DNA of 64,000 bases from Clitopilus passeckerianus (lineage: Eukaryota; Basidiomycota; Agaricomycetes; Agaricales; Entolomataceae): contig CALYLX010000136.1 in assembly GCA_944990035.1 (NCBI GenBank), positions 248,001-312,000 on the forward strand, in the 5' to 3' direction. The notes under the pieces are model-generated. The model worked only from the letters and a program-made list of their open reading frames with translations. It was not told the DNA's origin and searched no databases. Position 1 is the first letter of the stretch, and each line of letters begins with the position of its first letter. Positions 39,001 through 51,905 of this stretch are shown here, piece by piece. Position numbers and translations under genes: made by a program.

Positions 39001-40033
39001 CGTTCACCGACTGATCAGGTGTTGATTCTTGTTCGCAGGCATTGCATGTTCAGCCGAACGACAAGGCAATTATGTACAACATTGCCATGATCCAACAAAA
39101 ATCAGCAGAAATGTTGTTTTCGACCCCTAGCAACAAACGTTCACTCGAAGACCTACAACGCGTCATTGAGCTGGCAGCTCATGCTCAACGGTTAGTCTAT
39201 GAATTTCCGCTCTGTCCAAAACGCTCACAGCTATCGAAGGATTTTCGGTTCCCTGGCATCTGATCCTGCACCAATGGTCCCTTACAATCGTGACATTGCC
39301 GATCAGCGAAGGAAATACGGCGATAACATGTTGAAGAAGGGTGACGAACATCTTGCTGCCCAGAGGGCACACGACGAGGACAAGAAGGCCAAGGACGAGA
39401 TACAAAGGCGCATGCGTCAAGAGCAAAAAGAGAAAGAGGAAAAAGAGGCTGTGGGTCCATACTGGAGCTCTGCTGGTATTGTCGTACTCATTTTGCCTTT
39501 CAGCGTGAAGCGGCCGAGGTGAAACGCATAGAAGAGAAGAAGCTCGCTGACGACCGAAGGGCGGCCAGGGAGCAGGCTATGGAGTGGACTCGTGATATCA
39601 AGATGGAGAGTGACGAGGAACGTGAAAAACGCCCCAAGAAACCGCGCAAGCCGAAGGCTGAAGTTGGAAGTGGTGACGAGGGGGCTGCTGCGGAGCCTAA
39701 GAAGAAGCGTAGAGGCAAACTGAAGAAAGCTACCTCAGAGCAGGAGGATGGAGAGGAGGAGGCCCTCTTTAGTGGCGATGATGATACAGGAGTTCCCGTC
39801 AAAAGGTTTGCCCCTTGTCGCTCGAGGTCTCTAAAGTCTGCTAACATCGCTTCCCGTAGCGTATTGCGAAGAAGCGTGTTGTGAGGGACGACGATGACGA
39901 GGAAGCTGCAGCGCCAAAGAGAAAGCAGTCCAAGTTGTGCGTATTTTGAGCTTGCATCCCAGTTCACCATACTGACACCCCGCATAGCAAGAGCAAGGAA
40001 ATGCTCTCTGACACCGACGATGAAATGTCGTGA
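36046..40033 (+). CDS. ctr9: PAF1 complex subunit Ctr9 (TPR protein)
   Basis: Fifteen exons: 36046-36238, 36294-36404, 36456-36590, 36640-36740, 36795-36968, 37020-37223, 37275-37473, 37527-38156, 38211-38794, 38848-38988, 39039-39190, 39231-39450, 39504-39805, 39860-39936 and 39988-40033; about 1,090 aa. The start IDLENLDPNPEDVLDLL, the many tetratricopeptide repeats (for example NLGALKHMENKLPEAQEMYE), VLLCLCRSWYAKAMKDQSF, and the acidic/lysine-rich tail ending KSKEMLSDTDDEMS are those of Ctr9. This is the scaffold of the PAF1 elongation complex, which promotes H2B ubiquitylation and H3K4 methylation. The donor of exon 13 is a problem: GTTTGC at 39806 leaves the frame one base short. One missing A in the AAAA run (39801-39804), or a weak GTCAAA donor at 39798, would restore it. 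Confidence 0.92.
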
Positions 40034-40234
40034 TCATTTAGTCGCTGTCTTGTTGGACGTTATATTGCTTTCAATGTATCCTATGTACCGTCTTATCTAC
40101 TGCCGCTAATCTGAGTGTGACTTGATCGCTGTCATCGGTCGTCTGTCCCTGGACCCGGATCGGCACTACGTCTGACTCTTAAGCCAACGTCTTAGCATCT
40201 CCTTCGTTCACTACCTTCAGCCACCAGAATCACC

Positions 40235-41538
40235 ATGGAACAAGCACCAATTTTGTCTTTCCCAGCTATCCTGCGCAATCCCGGCCTTTCAGACCGATTT
40301 GCGCACCTACACCTACAGGACCAATCCTTAGGTGAACAGGCTACCCAAAAGCCAAGACGTTCTGCCTTAAAACGAGATAATGAAGGCAAACGATGGGTTC
40401 GACGGAATGATAATGGTGAGAAACAGGTGTTCTGCGTTCTGGGGTACCTCTAGACCTTATCTACAGCCCGATTCATGGGCAACCCACACATTATCGCTGC
40501 GACCAAGGCCGACTACAACCTTCCCCTTCCAGATGTGAAGGCAACCTTCCCAGAACCTCTACCCCATTATCTTCACCGGAACACCAAGGTCCCAGATACT
40601 ACCGCCCCTCAAACGGACCCCAGTTCTGCTAATGCAGGCCGTTTCTCCCTTAGCCTCAAAGGGATGAGACGTAGTCTCCGCAAATGTGGTTTCCGGGCCG
40701 AAGCACTCGTTCGCGACATCGAGGCTGAGCTACTTCAGTGGCTTCAGGCTGGTGGAACCATTCTCAACCCAGATCTCGACCTACCGATGACCCAGTCAAG
40801 ACTGGAACACCTATTAGGAACACGGAAACCATCTTTGAGGTGTCGAGGACGCCGCTTCAAATGGTGTGGTACACCCACGATGACAACTTCGCTCGCTATG
40901 TCATTCACTGCTGCGCCCGATACCATGAGATTGTCAGCTTCAGTATGTCGTTTGCTTTCAGAGATTATTGACACCATCGCTCACGGCTCGTGATTCGTGC
41001 AGGCAGGGAAATAGCTGGTCGCCGACTGACCTATCTTCTGCGTCCCAACGTCACTCGACCAGATCACAGGGCAACGGGCACCCTCGAAACACCTCCTGCC
41101 ACGGATATCGATTATTCCTCTCACTTCGACACAGAATCAGATCGGGCATTTGAAACGGATTCCGACGTCGAGTCCGTCCGTGCGCACGAAGCCACCAATG
41201 TCCATGCCGGCTTGCGGACTATTGCAGAAGACGGCGACAGTCCCCCTGGCCTACAACTCCATTCTGATGACGATGCTTGGTCACTTGTCGACGATGACGA
41301 GGTGGATATAGATTCGCACGACGAGCATGCATCCAGTTTAGCCGCCGGAATGGATTCTATCAAGGCGTCCCCTAGGACTCCTCGACATCGAGCAACGCGC
41401 CGTCGCTTTTCAGGTCGCGAAAGAGGCGTATCTTCACCTTCTCGTTCTCCTGCACCGAAACCATTTCGGAGACCAGCTCCTTGTGGTACAAAGAGGACCA
41501 GCCGCCCAAACACTTTTTATGAATTTCTTTTCTCTTAA
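40235..41538 (+). CDS. R3H-domain nucleic-acid-binding protein
   Basis: Exons 40235-40415, 40467-40942 and 41003-41538; 397 aa if one missing base is restored. The N-terminal half matches the R3H-associated domain (ARFMGNPHIIAATKADYNLP, LKGMRRSLRKCGFRAEALVR). The region TIFEVSRTPLQMVWYTHDDN followed by FARYVIHCCARYHEIVSFS is the R3H-like segment. The C-terminus is long and acidic (DDEVDIDSHDEHASS) with an Arg/Ser-rich end. R3H domains bind single-stranded nucleic acid; the target is unknown. Reading frame breaks at 40780-40781 (CC), between ILNPDLD and PTDDPVKTG, a one-base deficit. The total length then becomes 398 codons exactly. Confidence 0.85.
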
Positions 41539-41629
41539 ATCTCAAATCAAGCCAAAGGTCTGGAAATAACTTGAGGGTATTTTTGTTGCGCAGTCCAATA
41601 TACACGAAGGCAATTCTCAAGGAACTGGT

Positions 41630-44600
41630 CTAACCAAGAAGTAGATGTGTAAAGTTGTAGAGAACGGTTCCAATAAATCGCTGTGTTCATGTTGCATTAG
41701 ACTGGCCTCCAATATATGTTGGAATGTCAAACTCACAATATTGGTTATTGCAGTCCAGGCGAGGATGAAGGTGAGGTAGCCGATGGCATGATTTGAGGAC
41801 AAGCCCTTATTGCCTGCCAAGACTCTTGGGTGGTTCTGCATCTTTCAGTATTGCGAGAACCAATAAACACTGTCTGAGAAGAAGCTATGAGCCTGCCATT
41901 GCAGTGAGCGTGACGGACTCTTACGTTGGAGAATACCTAAACCAACAGAACCTTGATCAATTCGGTTGTATGAGTATCTGTATGTGACCTTCAGGATCAT
42001 TTCTACACTACGTTGGTCTTGATATCGGCGTAGTGTGCCTTGGCCTCTTGTTCTTTCACTGTATCGCTTCGCTTGAGCGGTTGGTGAACTGGCTTCCGCA
42101 ATATGATGTTGAGAAGGGTTTCCTCGTAGAGCCCACGAGCTTCGGCAGCCTGAGCATCGTGCGTCTCCACGTCCACCTCGGAATGACTGACTAGCACCAC
42201 CGAACCCAGGTCGACATCAGTGGCATGGCCTTCCTTCGTACCCCATGAATCTGAACGGTTGATTGTGAGCCTACCTGTGATAAACAAACAGATGGTTCCA
42301 CCTACATCGTCGAGATTTGAGAAGGCATAACTAAGGTGATTAATGGGAACTCGCCGGAAGAGATGGTTAACCGACTTACATATTCAGAATATTAACGTAG
42401 GTCGGTGTGAGCAGAAGGATACTGGAGCATAAGTAGACTGAAAGTCAACTCTTAGCATCTCATTATAAATAATAAATAATAAATGTAGGTCACCCCCATA
42501 TGTGATCACAACGCTAAATAACATGATCGAGTCTGCGTATCCGTCTTCCTTCGCTGCTCGGATAGCACAGATGACGGAGGCAGCGAGAAGGTAAACCATC
42601 AAAAGTGCGAGCATTAAGGAAGCCATTTTATACTTTCACGGGGATCTGTGTAACTGGCTGTTATTAGAGCTTTCTGCTTTACAGACGTCTACTCACGCTT
42701 TTGGTCTGTTGCCCTTAGAAGAGAAGAAGCAGGCGATTATGACGCCCGACATAAGAGTCTGCGTTCGGTCAATGCTACCGTCACGGGGAGGGTGCACTCT
42801 TGCCCGTGCTATAGAATTAAAATATCGAATGAGGGAAATACGTAGCGATGGTTCTTCCAAAGAGAATATCAAGATTATCTAGAAACAATGAGCATCAAGT
42901 AGCCTTCGTAGATGAATTTCATCGGCTTACGAAGAAGAGATAGTAGTTCTCCCAAAGTGAGCATGCGTTCAGATTAGCCATTCTCAATTCAATTGACTGG
43001 GAGATTACAAACCAAGCTAAACCACGAAAAGATCAGATTCATGACATTGTAAACCATCTGGAACATGAGAGCCGCCTTCCTGGTGGCGTGGTGCCTGGAA
43101 CGTAGTATTTGCCCAGCATGGGCGATAGCAAAAACAGCTGCAAAAAACGAGCCATTGAGCCACCGACGCCTCTGACTTATGAACTCAGGGAGAGTGTCTG
43201 GGACGCCAGTTTCGCCGTATGCTCCTTTGACGTATCTCAGAACCCAGGAAATGGTTGATCAGAGGAAGATCGATGAGGGTTACTCGTTGGTTGGAATCAC
43301 CAATTAGATTTTGATTTCGCCACGAGTTCAAAGCAAAGGACCGGCTTAAGCAGATGTCAATACACTTGAGAAGGTGCATGGCAATGTATTGGCTTGCATC
43401 CTCAGCAACGTCTGTTCGCGGCATTGAGTTTCTTGTTGATAGTACGAGAATGGAACGCACACATATTCGAGGTAAAAATATCCGTCTGGTGGCCGTGGAG
43501 AACTTCATCCTTGAAGTAAGATGCAAGCGGTCCATTGCCGTTCTCGTCATTCTGTAGCGCGATGTATCCGACTCTTCCTGTAAGCAAAAGGCGATGTTGT
43601 GGCACGGGCGTGCCTACCGATATGCGGGGAAGGCTCCAGGCTTTGTCGAGCTTAGTGTCAGTACAGTGTGCTTCTCAAACGGCAGGCAAAAGTCCCGCCA
43701 GGACATTTATGTAACCGAAGATTGACTCCGTGGTGTTGTCTAGAATACCACTCATCTTATATTCAAAGTTCTGTGCAGCGACTGTCCCGATAATTATACA
43801 GGGTCTCGGGTGGGAATGAGGGTTCGCACTAATGGATTCATGAGGAACGACCAGTTTTTACCCTTATAGGCTGATATCACTCCACATGCACCACCAATAT
43901 TCGAGTGCAGATCGAAGGCCTTCCACGAGCGATACAGACTGTCGTTGCCGGGTCTAGTGCCGATGTCAAGCAGTACGCAGATATTTGGCTATATTTCTTC
44001 AAGTTGAGCAGTCATCTATAAGTGTCAAAAGTAGTACGAACCTGCAGCAGGGGTGAAAATGCATTCCAAAACCAGCGGTGGCTGTTTATTTTCTTTTGAT
44101 GATTTCTTTCTTTAAGACAGAATATAATTTGCGTCGGCATGACACCTTCATGTGGATATTTGAAGTGGAGATGTGCGTCAAGAGCGAAGGATGTGGTATA
44201 TTCAAAAAGGTGTGCGGTAAAGGGGTGAATTCCTCTTGACCATTCACGAGCTTCTTGGTTGATGGTTTCATTGTTCCTTCCTGGTAGACGCCAAGAAGTA
44301 TCAAGCAGTCCAGGACTCGCGGGTGTATTTGCTTACGACCATCTGCAACTACGCATACCACTACCTAAGAAGTTATCGTTAGGAAGCCAAGAATATGTGC
44401 TAGGTAGATGTACGTTTTGCCATGCATCCGGTCCCCATCTTTGAGAGGTTCTACGAGAGCACACGTAGGAGATATTCTGCATCACTCCATAAAGAGTTCG
44501 ACAGAATAAGATTTCATCTTCCTAGAGCGTATAGTTTAGAAAGGCGATGCAGCTACCTTCAAGAAGGACTCACATTGTACGTTGTGATCACAATGAATAG

Positions 44601-45203
44601 TTTAGTTCCACGGTTATATTCGTTCTGTCTCAGGAAATATCGTTCTGTCTCGAAATCTTCAGGATCGTAGGTAATCGTAGTATACTTATCTCATCTGCCT
44701 GGTTTCAGCACTTTTCCTGTGCGGAATGATAATCCTATCAGGTAAGTCATGGCCAACTACGAAGTGGCCGTTCGTGAGCCTGACACGTCGCTTGGTCTTC
44801 CTCCTGCGAATGGTTGGTCTCGGTGGAGCAGGTCCATAGTGTTGGGTTGCACCTCGGCTCTCCAACCAGGAGTATCGCGGGCTATCGTGAGAGGATGTAG
44901 GCGTTTCAACGTTATCAAAGCAGAGTCTGGAATATCCGAGCCGAAATCGTACGAGTAGTATGTATCACTTTCGGCCATTGCGATCGATGGGTTAGGTGAC
45001 TGAAATTGTGCCCATCTATGATTTTCGTTAGAATGGTCTGAGCCATCGTTCTGAAAGTGGTCGTATTCAGTATCAAAGCGAGGCCCCGACGTTGAAGTCC
45101 TGTTCGGTGGAAACATGGCACTGTAATCGTCACCAGGTGTGCTACCGCTGGGATAGTCTAAGATATGGTCAAAAACTCGATTGCAGGTAGAAAGGCTCAA
45201 CAT
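41630..45203 (-). pseudogene. Decayed tandem copy of chitin synthase
   Basis: On the minus strand this 3.6 kb follows the intact chitin synthase piece by piece: [66 protein letters not shown], and RFIGTVLYNF before a stop at 41632-41630. Lesions are of several kinds. A TAAG insertion after QMR creates a stop near 44685. A frameshift follows near 44210-44230. CGEI becomes CGVI (around 43873). The EDR triad is interrupted near 43395. About 17 codons of a TM loop (matching [14 protein letters not shown]) are lost near 42440. The N-terminal region is hard to align. Both copies lie head-to-tail on the same strand, so tandem duplication is likely. QRRRW is still present, so decay may be recent. Confidence 0.75.
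42465..42484. repeat. TAAATAA short tandem repeat
   Basis: Roughly three units of TAAATAA lie in an apparent intron of the chitin synthase pseudogene. It is a simple low-complexity tract with no other signal. Confidence 0.6.
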
Positions 45204-45777
45204 CCTACATAAATCGGTGTCTCAAGAGGTTGCTGCAAGAGGTAGCCTGAAGCGAAGCTATGGGACAAATGGTTGGGTTGGCACTTTCATCGCGCATCTC
45301 TGAGAGCGCCCAGTGAGTATAACAGGCCGCCGTCTTTTAGAGCCAGACGTAATTCGCTTGATCACAAAGTTCATGCCACTGGTAGTTCGTTTGCATGGGG
45401 GCATTGTTTCAATCTAGCCCATAAAGTTGGCATACTAGTAGGCGGCAGAGTTAGAACTCTAATTGACTTGATGGTCATTTTCAAGTCCCTTTCGCACTCG
45501 AGAGCAAATTTGACCCAGTAAAACAGTTCTGAATGTCCCGGAAATGGCGAGGTAAATTAGAGTCTCATGGTTGCAAAGAAAGGCGAGCCACAACTGTTTA
45601 GTTTGTTTGGGTCACTTTGGTGCCTGAGCCAGCTCCGCTCGCAGAAGGCACTTTCAATCTTGCTTTCAAGAAAGCTCTAGAGGATCAAATTATGAATGTA
45701 GGAAACACACAAGATAATTCCATCAATATATCGTAATTCATCACATAAATTAGAGTTCGTTTTGGGTTAACCTAATC
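45204..45777. other. Spacer between the two chitin synthase copies
   Basis: 574 bases between the stop of the intact gene and the upstream end of its decayed copy. If the copy is still transcribed its promoter would be here. No element is recognised. Confidence 0.4.
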
Positions 45778-48700
45778 TTAACCAAGCAAAAATCGGGTGC
45801 ACATATACAAGAATGAACCACATAGTCTCTAAAGGCGTAGGTGCTGTCAGTGAATTCCACAGAAGAGTTTGAACGGTAGCTCACGGTTAGATTAGCGATG
45901 GCAGAAAAGGCCAAAATAAAGGTGAGGTAAGTTTTCGTTCGACTTGTCGGGTCATCGCTGAAAGTCGTATTCGGCCTCGCTCCCTTCAATATTAGAAGCA
46001 ACAGGAGACCCTGAAAATGAAGAGGGACGTTAGTCTGATGACAATCGAGTGACTCGGTTCTTACATTGGAGAACACCCAAGCTAGCAGCACCTGGATGAA
46101 GAGGGGGTCAGTAATGGTAGATCACAGGGAGGCATGTTTACCCACATTCGTCCTGACATTGGCATAATAATCTTTCGCAGCTTGTTCTTTTTCTGCCTCG
46201 GTAGGTGGACCCTTTGGAGGATGCGCTGGTTTACGAGTTTTGATATTGTACAGCGCCTCTTCATAAATTTGTCGAATTTCAGCAGCATCGTGCATCTCGA
46301 CATCGACTTCAGAGTGATTGACCTGAACAACGGAGCCTAGGTCCACTTCTAAAATGGTGTCCTGTTTCGTTCCCCAAGATATCTAAACAGTGATTGGGTG
46401 AGCCTGTGCTAGCCTCTGCTGCATGACGATACTCACGTCGTCCAGATTCGAGAACGCATAGCTATCAATCCGCGTCAGAACAGGGCACGAAACTTGAATA
46501 CCACAAGACTTACATGTTAAGAACGTTGATATATGTTGGAGAAAGTAGCAGGTAGGGGATAAAACTTGTTGCCATATGCCAGACGTCGAATGCAAGAACG
46601 CTAGAAAACAAATACACTGGCAAACGCTCATGGGTGAATTGACTACCTGTTACGGTGAAATGGTCTTACCTCCGTAGGTGATGACGATACTGAAGACCAT
46701 GACCGAATTTGCAGTTCCACCTTGCTTGGCCGCTTGCACCGCGCAGATGACGGATGCTGCAATGAGGTAGATAGTTAAGAGGGCGAGAATAACAACAGTA
46801 GATGTGTATTTCCATGTTGATCTAGTATGTCGTAAGGAAACTGGATTATATTGAATCTGGAAGGAGGATCATACGCTTTGGGCTTGTTTCCCATTGAAAA
46901 CAGGAAACAGGCGATAATTATCCCAGCCATGGCAGACTAGCAGAGGTTTATGAGCACCATATTGATAGACCTGTGGATTGACATACCTGAGCCACGAAAT
47001 TGACGTAAGTGATACCCCCAAGTCCGAGAGACGGATCCTCAAGTGAGGAGGTCAAGATAATCTGAATAGATTCAATTAGCTTCAACAGTTAAATGGACTA
47101 ACGGTACTGACAAAGAACAGGTAGAAGTTTCCCTACGTCCAGAAGAGAAACGTTAGATCAACAAACGGGGGTGGAGATATCAGAGACGCACAATGCTGAA
47201 CCATGACGATATCAAGTTGACAACATTGAAAACCATCTGCAGCATGAGAACAACCTTTCGTGCGACGCTATGGCCTGAGCGGAGAATTTGGCCAAGATGA
47301 GCAATGGCGAAGGTCGCTGCGAAGAAGGATCCATTGAGCCATCGTCGTCGTTGACTGATGAATTCAGGAAGAGATTCTGGGACATCGGTTTCACCGAAAG
47401 CGCCTTTCACATATTTAAGTATCCTAGAAACACAAGGTTAGCATGCAATCTGTCCTTATGGATGTGTTTGATCCACCAATCCGAATGTGGTTTTGCTACC
47501 AGCTCAAAGCATAGGATGCGATCCTCGGCAAGGTCTAGTAAAGAGCGTTAGCTTCATCGAGCCACTGGCATCGGAAAGATGAGCATACACATATTGGAGG
47601 TGAAAATGTCTGTCTCTCGACCATGAAGGACTTCTCCCTTGAAATATGATGCCAATGGGCCGTTGCCCTGATCGTCATTTGCAAGGGCGATGTAGCTAAA
47701 AGTCAGTGAGTTCCACTATCACGGCAAACCTTTGATGGGTACAAACCGGTACGCGGAGAATGCTCCTGGCTTTCGAGAGTTCAACGTGACGTTTTAAGCC
47801 AAAGACGGACAGGACTGACCAAAACACTGATATATCCAAAAACCGATTCGGTTGTCTTGTCAAGGATACCACTGATCTTGTACTCGAAGTTTTGAGCAGC
47901 AACTGTTACGGGGTTGGTGGTCAACGCTCAAAGGATCAGATAAATAGGATACCTAGGGGGTTAAGTAACAAAGACCAATTTTTGCCTTTGTAGACAGATA
48001 TTTCACCGCAGGCGCCACCAATATTTGAGTTGAGATCGAACGCCTTCCAGAGGCGGTATAGACTATCAGGTCCTGGTCGTGTCCCGACGTCTAGCAGAAT
48101 GCAAACATTGGGCTGCCGCAGGTGAGCTCGTTGTGCGATGCATTGGGATATAAGCATACCTGTAGCAATGGAGAGAAAGCGTTGAAGAACCAGCGATGGC
48201 TGTTGATCTTCTTCTGGTTCTTCTCCTTCAAGCAGAATATTATTTGCGTAGGCACAGTCCCCTCGTCGGGATACTTGAAATGGAGGTTTGAATCCAGAGC
48301 GAACGTTGTGGTGTATTCGAACAGATGGGCGGTCACGGGAACAACCTGTTCCTCTCCGTTGACTTTTGTCTTCAAAGAAGATTTCATGATTCCGTCTTGA
48401 TAGACACCGAGAAGGGTGAGGCAGTCGAGGACGCGAGGATGGATTTTTCGTCGGCCATCGGCCACTATACAAACAACGACCTATAGGCCACAGGTTTAGT
48501 CCCGCAAAACACTCAAAAGGGACTGAGTCTACCTTCTCCCAAGCACCCGTCCCCCATGTTTGGGAATTCTTCCGAGAGCATAAGTACGAGATATTTCGCA
48601 TCACACCATAAAGTGTACGGCAGAATAGCACTTCATCTTCCTGGACAAGGTAGGTAATCAGTCGTCGACTCAAAATGGTAAGTGGATGACACACGTTATA

Positions 48701-49681
48701 CATAGTTATTACGATGAATAACTCAGTGGTCCTGCCGTATTCGTTTTGCCGGAGGAAGTAGCCCTCCTTCTCGAAGTCATCTGGATCGCAGGTCACTGCA
48801 GTGTATCTCATCTGACTTGTCTCCGGCTCCTTTTTACGAGGCAAGAGAAGCTTGTCCGGAATATCATGGTTTAGCACGTAGTGGCCGTTGGTAAGCTTCA
48901 CGCGACGCTTTGTCTTTCGCCTACGAATAGCACGGCCTGCGGGTGCTGGTCCGAAATGTCGTGTTTCTACGTAGGAGTCAGGAAGTGTTGACTGAAGCGA
49001 GGTTGGGGTTTGGGGTTCTGGGTCGTAGACAGTAGTGTGACTTGGTCCATACGAGCTGATGTATATCTTCTCGAGATCCTTGGACTTGTTTGGAGATGCA
49101 CCAACATAATGCACGCTCTGGTTACCCATGACATAATAATCTTCATCGTCTACTGCGGGCGTTGGTGAGCGAGAACGAGGAGGGTGAAGAGTTGAGCGTG
49201 TGTAGTTTCCTCCAGAAGCGTACGCTTCGTAATCGTAATGAAAGGAATCGTATTCAGAGCCAGCCGGTAGCTCTGAAGCATAAGATTGAGCAGAGGGAGG
49301 AATGTAGTCTTGTTCGGGATAGTATGAGTAGCGCGTCTGGTCATCGTCGACGTCTTCCTCATGAGAGTGCCCTTGTGATAGTTGAAGTGTCTCTCCTGTG
49401 ATAATGGGTTCGAGGGATTGTCCGGGTTGATATGGCAGGTAGTGTTGCACGGGAGTTGCTGGTTGGGAGTATGATTCGCCGCTTTCTGGTATTGAAAGAG
49501 CTACAGAGTTTCGGAAGGGATCTTCATGATAACTAGGCTGGGTGTTGTGTAAGCTCTCATAAGATTGGCTTGTAAGTCGTGTGGAACCATTGCCGCCGTC
49601 AGATAATGTATAGCGAGTAATAGATGGGTCAGCTGGTTCGTGAGCTTGATCTTGCTTGGCAGCCTTTCTGCGTGGCGCCAT
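45778..49681 (-). CDS. Chitin synthase
   Basis: Nineteen exons: 49681-48695, 48640-48533, 48480-48160, 48112-47953, 47902-47820, 47769-47747, 47695-47589, 47534-47477, 47423-47192, 47132-47108, 47061-46987, 46936-46875, 46823-46670, 46616-46514, 46461-46437, 46382-46146, 46091-46065, 46010-45885 and 45828-45778; 987 aa, all phases closing. After a ~270-aa polar, Tyr/Ser-rich N-terminus come [20 protein letters not shown] (chitin synthase N domain) and [20 protein letters not shown]. The catalytic set follows: [29 protein letters not shown] and the product-site motif SQRRRW, then six or seven TM helices and the end [15 protein letters not shown]. It is a family 2 glycosyltransferase polymerising UDP-GlcNAc at the plasma membrane. 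The architecture is that of classes I-III; I cannot place the class exactly. It diverges from the Smr gene. Confidence 0.94.
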
Positions 49682-49947
49682 GGGTGTCGTTAGAATGTTG
49701 TTGAAAGTACCCGCAGCTGCTGTCAAGCCACTGTTGACTGCCCCGACGCGGTGAAACGCGTCTGTCGCCTTTGGGAAGGAAGAGTCACGGGACCGCGAGC
49801 GAAATGTGACGTCTGTGACACTTCATCTAATAGTCACGCTGCTAAATTGGAATGAACATGCAGCAGCCATGCTGCAGTTTCGGCTTTGTCTAGTGACTCC
49901 TCAATGACCATTCACTGGACGAGCACAAACTGCGCAGATAATCTTCA

Positions 49948-51905
49948 ATGGACGTTGTGCTTGCAACTATAGCCGGTGTCGGCATTCGCAGTATACTCTA
50001 TTCGCTAGAACTTTTTGGAAACGCCACCCCAGTACTCATTGGAGTTTGGGAAGGCCTTGCGATACACCAGCTCTCCCGTCTCAGAAGGCATTCAAGTCCA
50101 GACCACTACCTTGCGTATGCCTTTCGAAGCGTAGCTGATATACTATTATTCGGCAACGTCCAAAGGATTGTATTCATAGCTCTGTGGACCGGCGTCTCAG
50201 TCATATCCGCCGAAGCAATTAACCCGAAGCCCCGCTCTAGGGCCAGACACTCGCGACATAGGTCTACACGGTCCATACGCTCTCGACCATATGAGTCGAT
50301 GGAGGAACGGCCTCGAAGGGTACCCGTCCGCACACACTCCCCTCCTGCCCGCCTTGCTCGTAACGAGATTCCCACGACAAGGGCAAGCCAACCACCAACT
50401 CCTCCTAGCTTCTTCCTGGAGGGAGAGTCTGAAACAGGTGCAAACTCTCCATATGTTCCCCTTCCAATAGTTGAAGAGGACGAAGAGTCACCTGCCCCCA
50501 AACCCATCCTTCTTCCCACACCTTCCTTGGTGGCCGGCGCCGAGCACAGGGAGCAAGAATTGGCGCGCCATCTCTACACGATCGAAGAAGCGTCCACGGA
50601 GCTATCTCGTGACGAATTCGCTGCTCTTGGTGCTCCTGCTCCTTATGCACCGTCCATTGCGACGACTTCAATGCCGATACCTGTTCCAAACCCCACAACC
50701 TACTTCCACACTAACGACGACCAACCCCATCTCTCTGAACATGAGGATCTAGATGATAGCTATGCAGACTCCGGTCCCCCCATTGCCGTTCCTAATCCAA
50801 CGTCCCAGTATACCCTTGAGCAGGAGCCCGACCGCCCATTCACCCCAAGTGAACCAGACGAATTGAGGACTCCCGGAGCAACGCCATGGGGTCTCCCAAC
50901 CGACGATCCCCTACAGACACCACAGCAGCTCTCGCCCGTTTTCTCCGAACGGCAGCAACTTGCAGACTTCAACGCACCTTCCTCTCCTGCACCAGTTCAG
51001 GTCATCATCCCGCCTCCTGCCGCGGGGCCGGCGCCATCCATGATTCAGGTCCTCAACAGTGCTACAACTTTGGTGACTACGACTGTCATTGGTCCGGACT
51101 CAGCGCCGGCCAATGACAATGGCAAGACGACTTCGAATGCACCTGCAGCACCTGTTGAGTATCTTTCCCCACTTGCCGTAACGGTCCCATCCAAACCACC
51201 TCCTGACGTGGACAAACTCTCAGAAGCGGGCTCCTTCAAAACGGAAACAGACGAAACGGTCGTGAGCGTCGTTTCCGCTGGCAACTCCAATCAACTCTAT
51301 GCCCGAGCGGAGGCACTGAGAGATGAGGCGAGGAAGGTGGAGAACAAGAGGATTGCGTTGACACAAGACTTGGACCAGGCGAAGAACAACGGAGAAACTA
51401 AGAGGATATTGTTCTTGAAAGAGGAGATCAGAGTAGCAGAGATTGAAGCAAGGAAATTGCATGAGCGTGCTGTTCGGCGGTTCATCAAGGGTGAGCCCTC
51501 CCCTGATACGAGATTCAAACTAGAAATGAATACAATCCTTCTTCCTGTCCTTCGCTTGTTCCTTGCCTTTATCAATTTGATGCAGCTCGCAACTCGGAAC
51601 GCAAACCTCAAACTGTTGATGTTCACGGCCTCAAGGTCGCAGAAGCGATATTAATTACGGAACGGGCCCTTCGCCAAGCATACACGAAAGGATACCCGTC
51701 GATCAAGGTGATTGTCGGAAAAGGTCTCCACTCGGCGGGAGGTAAGCCTATTTTAAAGCAAGCAATCCAAAGGCATATGGAAACGTGAGCTCTTCCTCGA
51801 CACGCTTGAGCATTTACTGACGACTGCAATTTCAGCCAACTCAATCTCCATTGCCAAGTTGACCCAAACAACGCAGGGGTTCTCATCTGCCACATATCAC
51901 GATAG
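49948..51905 (+). CDS. DUF1771 and Smr domain protein
   Basis: Exons 49948-51490, 51586-51784 and 51836-51905; 603 aa. The N-terminal ~90 aa has hydrophobic stretches (LATIAGVGIRSILYSLELFG, VQRIVFIALWTGVSVIS) that look like membrane helices. A Pro/Ser-rich region of about 330 aa follows. DUF1771 lies at about residues 445-515 (YARAEALRDEARK, EARKLHERAVRRFIKARNSE). The Smr domain is at the C-terminus: VDVHGLKVAEAILITERALR, IKVIVGKGLHSAGGKPILKQ, QVDPNNAGVLICHI. Smr domains act as nucleases or nucleic-acid-binding modules in mRNA surveillance and DNA repair. The DxH motif seen in nucleolytic members appears as DVH. Membrane anchoring plus Smr is uncommon but occurs in fungal relatives. Intron 1 is 95 nt, longer than usual here. 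Confidence 0.9.

Noticed and set aside
49682..49726. Upstream extension of chitin synthase beginning before MAPRRK
   Set aside because: It starts at a TTG codon; the first ATG in frame is at 49681.
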